Below are positions 12,079 to 23,745 of a DNA stretch of 64,000 nt, in pieces (within the stretch, counting starts at the first letter, position 1; every line of letters begins with the position of its first letter). Position numbers and translations under genes: made by a program. Under the pieces are notes generated by a model that had not been told where the DNA came from, searched no databases, and saw only the letters and a program-made list of their open reading frames with translations. Source of the stretch: Mya arenaria (taxonomy: Eukaryota > Mollusca > Bivalvia > Myida > Myidae); NCBI RefSeq assembly GCF_026914265.1, contig NC_069136.1, forward strand, positions 23,668,051 through 23,732,050, in the 5' to 3' direction.

Positions 12079-12224
12079 AATGGGTTGCAGGATTGATGTC
12101 ATTAGTGGGGTATTAACGCAGTTGGGCTGGTCAAAGTGTGTTGAGTCCGAACGACTTCACGCGTACTTTGACCAGCCCAACTGCGTTCATATCCCCGATA
12201 AAGACATCAATCCAGCAATTCATT
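12079..12224. mobile_element. 146 bp foldback element
   Basis: A ~60 bp inverted repeat with a ~25 bp loop. The inner stem ACGCAGTTGGGCTGGTCAAA (from about 12,117) matches the reverse complement of TTTGACCAGCCCAACTGCGT (about 12,166-12,186). The outer stem has a few mismatches. It is absent from copy 2, whose corresponding stretch is missing. A foldback transposon is most likely, and its transcript would form a long hairpin. Confidence 0.7.
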
Positions 12225-12493
12225 ACTTATATTTACACCAATAGCTCATTATTTCATTTAAGAATTTTAAAAGATACTTATTTTCATTTAAGAAAACCCT
12301 ACATTAATCCTTTCTCGCCCATTCTGTAAATAGAACGATCCGACCATAACAGAAAACAGTTTATCAAATGACGTAACCATAACGCGGGAAAAGAACACTT
12401 GAAATCACTTTGAAACGTAAATTTGAAACAGTAATGACAGCAATACATTGAACATATCATAAATTAACACTTTCTAAAATGTTGATTTTTTTT

Positions 12494-12629
12494 CAGTCTT
12501 GATCCTGAAAATGAAAAATTACAACATTTTTGGGCTGCTTATCACGTCATGGGACACTATACAACTATAAATCATGATTTGTCGACGATAGTTCAACAAT
12601 ATATTTTTTCATTTTCAGGATCAAGACTG
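12494..12629. mobile_element. 136 bp MITE with 25 bp inverted ends
   Basis: The left end CAGTCTTGATCCTGAAAATG and the right end CATTTTCAGGATCAAGACTG are exact inverted repeats continuing into A/T runs. The interior is short and non-coding. Not recognised as a named family. Confidence 0.7.
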
Positions 12630-13609
12630 ATTTTACGCAGCTGAGGCCACAGGCAACTATTAAAAGTAAGCCAGCGTCAGCTGTCGGGATCTGCATAATA
12701 CATTCAAGTCTCTGTGGGTTGCAGTATGAGATTGCAAGCTCTGAACATTTCTTCTTAACATACCTTAACAACCATACTTTACGTTATAGCTTTTATGGGT
12801 ATGGACATAACCTGCATATATTATAAGATGACACGCATTTCAAGAAGTAAGTTAAGCTTATTCTTCACTGCTAATTTAACATTGGTTTAAATTCTTCAAA
12901 CCAACTCCGTGTTATTCATTTGCAGCACAGTTCTATTAACAGTTAAAGTTTAATAATGGTTTTAAAAGGCCATTGTTAGGCATGCTTGGCAATCAGTTGA
13001 ACAAGAGGGATCGCAATATCATTACGCAGCGAATAGATATTCATTTAGTACCGCATCAACGATGGCTTCGGACAGTCAGGATTTAATTGACCGGTTGATT
13101 TAAATAAGTGTAAGTTGTACACGTTTGGATTCTTTGCTAAAAATGCGCATCTCTTTTGTAAAAAGTTCGATGTGACCCGTTAACGATTACGTCATAGATG
13201 CCATAGATGTTGCACTTGGTTCGACATTAACTAAATAGTATTGGGCGGCGGATTAAGGTAACAATTACTTAATGCTTCAAAACCTTGAAATGCTATGTTA
13301 ATTTGCAAACAATAATAGGAATTTCGAAACTGTTTTTATATATAAATAGTATTTATTAACACTCGTATGTGGGCGATTTCATCTAATGTATAATATTATG
13401 AATACTCCTGCATATTAAATGTGAACTGTTAGTGTTAATACTAACTTCACATAATAATAAAAGAACATGTACTCTAGGCGTTTCGTGACTTCCGTGATAA
13501 ATTACGTTGTGTTTGAAATACGCCTTTAAGCACTGTATGTAACAGCTTTGTCAACAATATAGGACTTTTTTACAAAGAGCCACTAAATAAAATTGTAATT
13601 TGTTTCGTA

Positions 13610-14025
13610 AACAAACATCAATAAACCAGTATAAACTATGCAACATTAAAAAGGTTAAAACAGTTATAAACCAGATTAATTCTGTGATTTTTAATTCTGC
13701 AAGAAGAATTAAAATAATATTTTTGAATTCATACCATTAGGGATGACTGTGCCAAGAATGTGCATAATTATACTGGTTTATTGATGTTTGTTTATGCATT
13801 TATATTGCATTTTACCAGTATAATTGTATCTCTTTAGATCCTATAAGACATTATTTTGCGCAAAAATGTATGCTATATTTTGACGTTATCAACGTTGACG
13901 TCATTTGATGTTGACGTCATTTCCTGTTCATTATATACATACAACCTGATGAAGGCCGAATGGCCGAAACGTTGTTTCATAAATAAATAATTTGTGTTGA
14001 AGTTGGACTTCTTTAATTATCACCA
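13610..14025 (+). mobile_element. 416 bp retroposon with 14 bp TSD and hammerhead-like core
   Basis: Perfect 14 bp direct repeats TAATTTGTTTCGTA flank it (13,596-13,609 and 14,026-14,039). Copy 2 lacks the whole region. The left part is an inverted repeat (AAACATCAATAAACCAGTAT at about 13,616 against its complement near 13,770-13,795). The right part has CTGATGA at 13,946-13,952, a GGCC/GGCC stem with GAAT loop, then GAAAC. This is the order of a hammerhead ribozyme core, with one extra A before the stem. Hammerhead motifs are known from Penelope-like retroelements and retrozymes. The element is too short to code for anything. Confidence 0.7.
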
Positions 14026-14099
14026 TAATTTGTTTCGTACATACTCCTAAATGATAAAACTGATGAAATCTGAAATGATATTAACTATATCATTAAAAA

Positions 14100-17000
14100 C
14101 ATATTTAAAGTTGAGCCAATAAGATTACGTTTCGTACGTCTTCGTAAATCAATACATCACAAACACGACACGAACATAACAACAATAAAATCCTGTCCAA
14201 ATCGATAATGTGAAATATCTATAAGCGCCATGCCTATTGTATAGAAACAAATTACGTTCATAAATAATTACCCACAATGTTGAAAAGTGCGATAGCATTT
14301 AACCAAAGGTATACGACGTTAGCATTTTCGGCCCTTTTTATACAAAAAAATATACTTGACAAACTTCTAATACACCATCTTATAATTGGGATAATGGTTT
14401 GCATCAGCGTTTGATTTTATTATGACAATGTAGTTCCTAAACGTAACATCTCACAATTCATCAAATAGTTAACGTGTTCAAAACGCGGTCGGGAAAACGG
14501 GGCTTATCATTGTTTAACTCGTTACCCATGTAATACACTATATTACATGCCTTTTCTTAAATAGAAATACATAAGATTGTACTTAGATAAATCATGCACA
14601 AATGATTTACTAACAAATTAAAAGGAACTAGTTATTTAATTACCTGTTATACAAATGGAGCACTTGCAAATCCTAACGGTTTTTAAATGATTACTAATGT
14701 TTTGTCAAAACAATAACGCATCCAAGGCAACGATACTCATCCTTATTATTACTAGGTGACGTATTGGTATCCGTGGCATTGGTATCGCTTCGCGTCGAAC
14801 TACACAATTGCCTAATCTTTCCCATATAATGCACTAACCAATTGAAATTAAGCTTTTCAAGTTTTTGGCATAAACACATGCTCCAATTTCATCCGAGACT
14901 TACTAAATGAAATATTGATTTATGTATTCATACGCAATCCAATCGTCTTTAGAAGCTTGCATGCAATTGCAAAAACTGTTTGATGTAAACATGTAAGTAT
15001 GAATATTTTATACTTATTGTAAAATTGTTAATTTTATGTGTATAAAATGTGATGCTACGAATTAATATGTATTGCAATTTCGCTCAGTCATGCGGTCAAA
15101 ACATAAGGCACTCAACAGGGTGCGTATGTCAAAGGTCACGGTGATTTAATAGGAAAAACGCTAACACCTTTGTTGAAAGCATAATATACATTAAAAATCA
15201 TCCCGTGAGTACCGGAATTTATAGCGTCCTCGATATTTACGTCATGCTTTGAACCTGTACAATGTACACATAAATAAGGCATGCGACTCAAGATATGCTA
15301 GTGGTTTTGTTACACTATTTTCAATCACCTCGTACGAGCCTACAAACACCTGTATATCGTAAACCACAAGTCATCGATATTGACTTCACGCTTTGAATGT
15401 TTACAATGTACACTTACCTGGATAAGAAACACAAAAAGTGCACACGTTCACGTGCACGTGGGTGTAATTTTTCACCTCCCTTGGTGTAATCAAAAAACAA
15501 AGTAAACTCTATTTATTTACCTGAATAAAACGTGTCGTATTTTAATATCACTGAGTATTGAAACGATTGAATAAAAAATGTGAATTTCATTAGTACATCC
15601 GGGAATTTTACGATTGACCTTCGTATTTATGTGTATATATTTATATATAAATCGTTAGTAACATATATGGGTAAAGTATATATGTCACTTTATGTATATC
15701 ATCAAAATTCACCTACCTCGAACAATGCAGGTACTAAGACACTATGTTTAACCTACAACGCAATTACTCAATTTATAGTGGGTATATACACTTGAGCTAT
15801 TATATCTCCTTGTAAAGCTAAAAAAAGCGTTTCTGGTTACCTGAACAGTGCTGGGAACGTCGATCCCCCCACCCCGATGGGAATTTACTTATTATTTGTA
15901 CAAATCAATTTATTACGTTTCAAAACGGCAATTATTGTTTCATACTTATTTGATAATTTCTCATTATTCAGTTGTTGTTCACATGTGATATTTGTGATCT
16001 ATTTGACGTCATTTGTGATTTCAAATTTCTGCTAGTCAAGACGCCGATGCACAAGTAAGGACCTAAGCGTGTTCTGTGAAATGTACATAAACTTTCTTTC
16101 TTACTTCAAATTAACAACATCTAAAAGTTAAAGGTAGTCAATCCTAGTGACCGGCCCCTGCATGAAATAATATTCTGTTAGGTAAGTACTATCACCTGTA
16201 ATATACCCTTTTCAGTTTGAGGTATTCCAAATTGCAAAATGCAACCCTGTTTATCTGATATAATACCTGTAATGTATATATGTTGTGTCATGCAAAAACA
16301 ACTGACATTATGCCTGATACTATCATTTTATTCACAATATGTTACATCCAAATGAAACAGTTAAGATTGATAATTATGGGTACAGTGTATGTTATGTTGC
16401 ACTTAAAATACAGATGACTGTATATACAGACATTATTATTATGACTGTTACTATGTTGCACTTAAAATACAGATGACTGTATATACAGACATTATTATTA
16501 TGACTGTTACTAACTGTCTGTTTTCCAGTCAGGCGATTAACGAGTGATACATTATTCTTTAACAATGATACATCATCCCCATTTTAGTGAGCACACCATG
16601 TTAAATTCGTTCCAAAAATGAGAAAGTTACCGCCCGGACACAACCAAGTTCAATGTTATTGCTTCGAGGTAGGAACCCGCAGTCTTACACGCATGACATC
16701 ACATGATGAACATTTGTGCCGAGTTATTTTAAACTTGTCCAACGCCCGGACACAACGAAATTCAGTGCAATTGCATATTTTCGCCGGGTAACCTCTAAAT
16801 GTGACATTTATATTTTAGAAATGAAACTTGGTCTTTCGCGAAACACAATGTGGTGGACACGTTTGCCTTATTGTCTTAAATTCTTACCATGCACGACAAG
16901 TTGACTGAACGGACACTACCATATGCAATGTATATGAATTTAACCTAAATCTTACCTTAGCCTTTAGGTGCATAGCCATTTTAAAAAATAAGGGGGATGG

Positions 17001-17494
17001 CCAAAGTAACGAGACGTAACAGCCTTGACAATAACCCGACCGAGCGACATAAGGACTATTTTATGCCACTCTTAATCATATAAAAATTGACTTGAAACAC
17101 AAACAATATAGATTTTTCTAAAAGTAAACAGGAAAACAGGAAAAATGTTCTTAATGTGTAGATAACTTTGCCAATATAGACAAAAAAGCCGAACAGCATT
17201 ACTCATTCATACGTAATCGAACATAAGCACAACAAACTTGATATAAAAAATATTGTTACATTTTTCAGCATAGATTTTTATATTTAAATCACTGTGAATG
17301 ATATACTCATATGTACCATATTGTCAATGTATTCTTTTAATTATTACGACTATAAAACACATTTTTTGCAATCCCTTCATGAAACACCATAACATGAAAC
17401 AAAATCCCGCTTGCAGTTAATTAAACTATTTATGTTACCTGAAAAAACCTTAGTAAGTCCTTTGTACAAATGTGTTTTTATCCGTAATCTGATG
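14100..17494. other. Intergenic between genes B and A, copy 1
   Basis: Collinear with about 47,260-52,089 of copy 2. Copy 2 carries two further insertions here (a MITE at 47,641 and a 1.1 kb TIR element at 48,720) and an AT/GT microsatellite. A tandem pair of ~65 bp blocks (CTTAAAATACAGATGACTGT) lies at about 16,400 and 16,465. No seven-helix exons or other coding exons could be supported on either strand. Confidence 0.5.
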
Positions 17495-18965
17495 TTATCC
17501 AAAGGTCAAGAACACCAAGCTAAATGCACACATGATTTTTTGAAGAGTTGTCTCCAATATTGATGTCATCAATGACGACAACGCTGCATTCAATGGTAAA
17601 TTCAAATCAGGTCGTGGCGAAGAATTGAAATTGGTAGAACTCAAACAAACTCTTGCCACGTTTGACTCATTTCGAGACAAATTATTTTCATACAATTCAA
17701 ACTCTACCAGATAAAAATATTTCTTCTGACTCTTGTAATACAGAACACTGTCAGAAAATATGAGATCGAACTCGGTTTCGTACAGATAAATACGTGCGCA
17801 ATTTTATTATTTCGATGAAAGGTACCAACTTTGTAACAAGTACATGGCAATTTAATTTATGGCGTGTTTGGCTGTACTATTTCGAAAAAAATAAATACGT
17901 TTAGTAAATGACATTTTAAAAAACAAACAAATATTCACTTGCCGTATTATCTTCATCACAGGCTTCCAGCGCGTTGGTTGGTGTTTGTCTTTTATTCAGT
18001 CCCTCAAGAGAGAGGTCATGGTAGTTTAGATACATTGTAAATGGGACGATGGTGGATTCCCCTTCAAAGAGCATGACCACTTTTGAAGTATCATTTTTGT
18101 TGTATATTCCGTTACATATCTCACAAAATATGTTGCTGAAAATTTCATTTACGTACAAGTTTTTTGAAAATGAATGGTTCATTTCGCATCCTATGATAAT
18201 ATCTTGTTTTGACAAATTAATATTTTTAGGAACATTAAAAAGGTCACCTTCTCTGCACGATGTTAATCTGTGTAGAACACATCGGGTATTGTTTTCAAGA
18301 AAGGTATTTTCAATTGCATGATTCAAACTGAATATAGGTGGCGTAAAAAGTACCTTACATAATAGCTCAACGACATTCTGATTATGAATGAAATTTACAA
18401 TAATGTCCATATTCTCCTCGTCATTTATAAACTGTTCACGCTTGATCTCTGCACCCCACTCAGTTATATTTGCCGCTGAGTGACACAGTGCGCATAATTT
18501 GTTTACGTAAATAGTTTCTGTGTATAAACCATTTGTTTCTGCGTATATTTCACTTACAGGCCAAAGTCCACCCCACTGCCGTATAGCAGAACGGCAATCA
18601 TTTCTACAATACTTCGATTTCCACACTTCTCTGTTGATGTCATATTCCTCCAGGATCAATTCAATTTCTTGGAAAGTATCGAAGATAATCGACGTTTTTG
18701 TATTTCCGTCAACGTTGTGTTCATACGTATGTTGAATATCGCTGGAAGGGTCAGTCCAGAAAGCCACCATTCTGTAACCAAAGGCCAAACCGTCTTTGTC
18801 ATCGATCGAAGCCTTTACACAGTCCATCTGAGAACTGGCAGAAAAAGTCTGGCTGGTAACAACTTCCATGATCGTCGGCACCCACCCCGGTAAGAACAAG
18901 AATAGTTAATTTAGTATTATATTATATTATATTATATTGTATTAATCAGAAAACCCAAATGCTTT

Positions 18966-18997
<32 letters not shown>

Positions 18998-19749
18998 CGT
19001 GACACTCTCAATCAAAATTAATGCATACAAATGTATAACAAACATCAGTTTTGACGGATAAACCTTTAACTACCTACTAAATAATGCATTTATGTAAAAT
19101 ATAAATTACTGATAATAAGATTGTATCGGTGAAATTAATAGCAGAAAGCGCAAAATATATTAAATTGGTAAATGCTAAAAGATTTACCGTGGTCTACTAT
19201 AGTCTCATGAGGTGGAATACCGTGTTTTATGCTCATTTACTACAAATTGAACTTGGTATCCTTCATAAGAACCATTGTTTTCGACATTAATTCATCCTTT
19301 TTGGTATGTTAAAACAATTGTTTTAATTGTGGAAAATCTTATTCGGGAGTAAGAGTGCATCTTATATAACCTGTAATATGTCATTTTATAGGTATACAAT
19401 AGTTAATTATCTGACTGATATTGCAGTGGTTAAAGAAGTTATCCATTTGCAAAGACATAGACAGAAAAGACAAGAATCATAACGCTATTAATAACATACA
19501 ATTGCATTAATACTATGTAACAACAGAATAAAATTTGAACTTACTGACCTGATAGTTGCAATAGATTTCCTGTAACTCATTCATTTCGTTCGTCCATACA
19601 TTTACTGACTTGTTTGTCGAACCTCTTTGACATATTCCGAAAGGACAAGCTCACAGCATCTCCGTTTCAATTGCCTCCTGTGATGTCACTGGAAAAACAA
19701 TACATGGCATGTACAAAATAGAAACTCTAAGCAAAATTTCGGACAACAT
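17495..19749 (-). pseudogene. Gene B copy 1: receptor-type ectodomain, broken
   Basis: Exon 1 (19,749-19,545) encodes a signal peptide (MLSEILLRVSILYMPCIVFP) and contains an in-frame TGA at 19,653-19,651. Exon 2 (18,862-17,943) is open for about 306 codons and holds the cysteine-rich ectodomain. Within it, YVNKLCALCHSAANITEW matches the N-K-x-C-A-x-C motif common in extracellular parts of mollusc methuselah/adhesion-like receptors, as I recall the family. The last piece (about 17,790-17,495) corresponds to the end of copy 2 exon 4. The intervening ~1.7 kb present in copy 2 (about 52,385-54,065), including all of exon 3, is deleted here. The piece ends in the hydrophobic CAFSLVFLTFG and a stop, without a seven-helix domain. 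Broken by nonsense plus deletion. Confidence 0.65.
18999..19363. mobile_element. ~370 bp MITE shared by both copies
   Basis: The left end GTGACACTCT adjoins a (TA)n run and the right end is GAGTAAGAGTGCATCTT. The copy 2 counterpart at the same place in gene B intron 1 (55,366-55,733) shows this insertion predates the duplication. Confidence 0.75.
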
Positions 19750-20510
19750 GTTAAGTTCTTAAAAGAAACGCGTCATGACTCATCCTACACTATAATCAGC
19801 AAAAGATAATGTGTCGCTTTTATATATGACAATTTAGGTCGCTTCTTGGCAATGACATGAGCTTTGACGTTGATGGAATTTAATTAAGTAACTAATAAAG
19901 GTTTACAAAATAATAGTATACTTTATTCAATGCTGTGATGGTTCGCTAATTTGACAGGTTTTTTAAATACGCCATTTAATGATGGTTATTGGAAATGATT
20001 TGAGGATCGACAATGAAGCGATTTAAATAAGAATATACTTTATTCAATCTTAAGATGATACATTCTGTTTGTTAATTTGACAGATCTTTTCCTTACTAAT
20101 TTTCTCAGTTTCATTAAATCCTTTGAAAAAATGTCTTTGGCATGACTTGTAAAGAATACTTTATTAAATTTTGAAATGGCGGTCAGAGCGGTTGAGGTAT
20201 CTGCTATTAAATTGAAATCAGGATCCTTTGTGTTTTTTTAATTATTACTTCTTTCAGCTATGTTTGATTTTACTTTAGCTTTCGGCTAACGAACTTATTT
20301 CAAAACACATTTCTTGAAGAATTGTTGTAACTTTATGAGGCACGAGTAAATAAATATTAAATTAATTCACTCTTTGTAAGCTAGTTTCTCTATATTCCTA
20401 TAAAAAGATTACTAGTTAACTGCTATTGTTAAAGCTAATGACAATTTTACTATTCACTTACAACACCAAAACGCATATAGCTTTCAAAGGTCAGGTCGTA
20501 CATTTTAAGG

Positions 20511-20880
20511 TTAAATTGACACTCTTATTCAAAATCAATACTTACACATGTATAACAAACATAAATTTTGACTGATAAACCTTTAACCTTAAGTTTGCAT
20601 TTATGGAAAATAGTAATAACTGATAACAATAGTGTAACCGTGTATGTAATAGCAGAAAGCGCAAAAAAAATATTAATTGATTGTTGAAAGCTAAAAGATA
20701 CACTGTGGTCTACTGTAATCTCATAAGGTAGATATACCGTGTTTAATGTTCATTTACTTCAAATTAATCTCGGTATCCTTCATAAGAACCATTGATTTTA
20801 ACATTTATTCATTCTTTTAGGGAATATTAAAACGATATTAGTAATTGTGGTAAATATTATTAGGGAGTAAGAGTGAATCT
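20511..20880. mobile_element. ~370 bp MITE shared by both copies
   Basis: TTAAATTGACACTCTTATTC at the left and GGGAGTAAGAGTG at the right. Orthologous to 56,573-56,938 in copy 2, upstream of gene B. Confidence 0.75.
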
Positions 20881-21419
20881 GAAAATAGTTTTTATTCGAA
20901 TACCTGGTGGTGCGGTATTTATTCATATCATTGAAAGAATAGTTGTAGAAAATGTAAATGTAACAATCATACCAAAAACAGATATGAAGAAACTTGATAG
21001 GATTCAAGGTTGAAGTTTTGCTGGAGTAAACATATTTATTTCAGGAAAATATACAAATTACAACATTTATTGTATTCTAAATATCTAAGTATTTGATCAG
21101 ATGCTAAAAAGTTTATTATGATCATCTCATTCTGTAGAAAGCAGTTAAAATTCTCATTCGTTACTGATTTTTACAATAAGTGCATTAATGTTTTAGTTTT
21201 TTTTTAAAAAACGTCATGCATGTATATGTCGTAATGGAGCTAAGCACATATATTAATACTTTCATCGAAAAACATATACGAAAATCTATAATATTTATAA
21301 TGTAAATTGTATATATTCATGGGGTGAAAAACAGAAACAAATGTGTCTGTGTCCCACAAAAAAGATGATATTTTAGCCACAAATCAGCAAACACAATTGA
21401 AATAAGTGAAACATCAGTA

Positions 21420-22300
21420 TAGGAGTGTTAAATTTTGGACCTGATATTTTATATTCGACGAAGCTAATTCACAATGAAACTCAAAGTTTGAGTAGTAATA
21501 ATGGAATCCTCTAACAATCTTTTGACTAAAAAGCGTTTGACGGGGTTGCCCCTTGTCTGCGGCATTGTTTAGAATTTGTCTACAACCTCTATCTAACTAT
21601 ATTGCAAACAATTACCAAATAGAAGGAATTAAAATTAATAATAAACTATAAAACAAACCTTGTTTGCAGAGGACTTAACATTCTTTAATAATGATGGTAG
21701 ACGATTATTGGAAAATCTTATAAAGACACTAGAAATGTTCTCTGATTGTTCAGGCCTAAGGTTTTTGCTGAACCTCAACATCAATAAATCCATAATATGA
21801 GTGGGATCATTGAAAAATAAAAACAACCACTGTTGTAAAACTAAAAGATTTATGGGGACTTCTGATAACTCAACTACATTAAGAATGTCTTTTACAAATA
21901 ACAGGCAATTAAATATACAAAAGAACATAAGTTACGGAAGTCAAACCTTTGCGCTTTCGAAACTTAAATACACACTTTTGCAGTGCATCCTAATCCAAGT
22001 AAACAAACCATTAACGACATTACAAAACAGTTTTTGAGTTTTTATTGGACAACAAACCGGATAAGATTAAAAGAAGACTATGAATATGGAGGTCTTAAAT
22101 TAACAGATATAGAACATTTTATTGGCTCACTTTAAACTCTATGGATAAAACGATATCTAGACCCATATAATAACGTGGAATGGAAAATATTTATGCAAGA
22201 ACATTTAATAAAAAATGAAAACGATCTTATCATTGAATTCGATATAGACCAAGCGATATTCAGCTAATGTCTCTCGAAAAAACACACATTTTAAACGACG
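21420..22300 (+). mobile_element. LINE reverse-transcriptase remnant, copy 1
   Basis: Broken plus-strand frames give reverse-transcriptase-like stretches. A GCPLVCG block (about 21,545) corresponds to the usual QGCPLS region. It is followed by a variant of the F-A-D-D catalytic box region, TFFNNDGRRLLENLIKTLEM, then CSGLR and LNINKS. The thumb-side block YEYGGLKLTDIEHFIGSL, then LWIKRYL, comes later (about 22,080-22,160). Stops and frame changes are frequent. It is a truncated non-LTR element of L1/CR1-like character, shared with copy 2 (57,480-58,340), hence older than the duplication. Confidence 0.7.
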
Positions 22301-22909
22301 TATTGATGTCATGGATACAATAACAAAAAGAATCACGATGAAAATAATAATTTTACTTTCAGCAAAATGGTTATATGAAATAACAAATTACTTAAGCAAA
22401 ATGGTCGCAACTTATATTATAAGGAATGGTATAAGAAAGGTATACATTAATTTGAACAGTTCAGGGGATTTAATAATGTTTTATTGCATAAGAACACATT
22501 TGACATTGAGAATATCAATGCAAATTTAAACACAATATTTAAACCGACGTTATAAAATCAAGCATGCAAAGGGATTGGGCCACGAGTTTTGCCAACATCA
22601 GTTACGGCCCTCTCCCGTGATGAAGAATAGATAATACACAAGCTCATATAAGGATTAAGACTCATGCACGATTTCATCAATTAATGCTAAAAGGTTTTTG
22701 AGCAAGGCATGCTGTGGATTTGTTAATTATTTCAGTCATTTATTACCACGTACAGCACTTCAATCATATTATAACTTTACAGTTGTAAAATGCTTAAAGC
22801 AACATCAACAATCGTTTGCGACATTTGGCGTAACATATGCGACATATAACGCCAGGAGGTTTCCCGACATTTAGCGTTAGCCTTGTGACATATATAGGGT
22901 TCAATTAGG
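22301..22909. other. Intergenic, no feature seen
   Basis: AT-rich sequence after the LINE remnant. It does not align by eye with copy 2, which carries different sequence after 58,340. No exon or element ends were found. Confidence 0.4.
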
Positions 22910-23198
22910 TGATTAGTTTACTCAAACACTTCGACAAACTGTTTTCAAAATAATGTTTTGATAGTGTTCCATCAGGCAAAGGTAAAGGTTTGTCGAAGTG
23001 TTTTTAGAAATTGAACTGTCAATCAAACGCTAGTAAAAGACAAAATTCGAGGCTATGTAAGCGGCGTAGACTGTGCCATGTGTCATTTTATATTTTAAAT
23101 AAATAGAGGGTCTTTGTTTAAAGTCTTCATTCGAAGCAAGATGTTAACTTCCGACTTACCATTTATGACGTCATTTATCACGTGGTATACACACACTG
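22910..23198. mobile_element. Right half of the long-TIR palindromic MITE
   Basis: Contains the inverted centre (AACACTTCGACAAAC ... GTTTGTCGAAGTGTT) and the right arm ending CGTGGTATACACACACTG. The left arm is missing. Same family as 10,699-11,188. Confidence 0.7.
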
Positions 23199-23299
23199 TA
23201 TTTAAGTAAGGAAGGGCTGTGAAATTAAGCTCATTCGTTGATTGAAGCCGCGCCACTCCTCATTTAAAAATCGTTGAGAATTAAGACAGATTCGAATTT

Positions 23300-23745
23300 A
23301 TACACACGTGTTTAGGACACAAGCCGCGTGTGAAGACCGTAAGTCACGTGTTAAAGAGGAAACCCACATGTTAAGACCGTAAGCCACTTGTTTAGAGCGT
23401 AAGCCACGTGATAAGACCGTAAGACACGTGATTAGACCGTAAGCCACGTGATTAGACCGTAAGCCACGTGTTAAGACTGTTAATCACGTGTTAAGAAGGA
23501 AACCCACATGTAAAGACCTTAAGTCACGTGATTAGACCGTAAGACACGTGATTAGACCGTAAGCCACGTGATTAGACCGTAAGCCGCGTGTTAAGACCGT
23601 TAATCACGTGTTAAGGAGGAAACCCACATGTAAAGACCTTAAGTCACGTGATTAGACCGTAAGGCACGTGTTAAGACCGTAAGCCTCGTGTTCAGACGGT
23701 AAGCCGCGTGTTAAGACCGTAAACCAAGTGTTAAGGAAGTTAAAG
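23300..23745. repeat. 20 bp CACGTG-bearing tandem array
   Basis: About 22 units of 20 bp, consensus TTAGACCGTAAGCCACGTGA. Most contain the palindrome CACGTG. Blocks with variant units (GTTAATCACGTG then GGAAACCCACATG) recur 120-140 bp apart, a higher-order period of six to seven units. The flanks match copy 2 (60,050-60,160 on the left, 62,294 on the right), where the array is replaced by a TAAG repeat. CACGTG is the core E-box of bHLH-zip factors. Function here is not shown. Confidence 0.85.

Noticed and set aside
18049-18893. Plus-strand frames across gene B exon 2
   Set aside because: Antisense shadows of the cysteine-rich ectodomain exon.
23300-23745. CRISPR-like array
   Set aside because: The 20 bp units are contiguous with no unique spacers, and the context is a eukaryotic genome.
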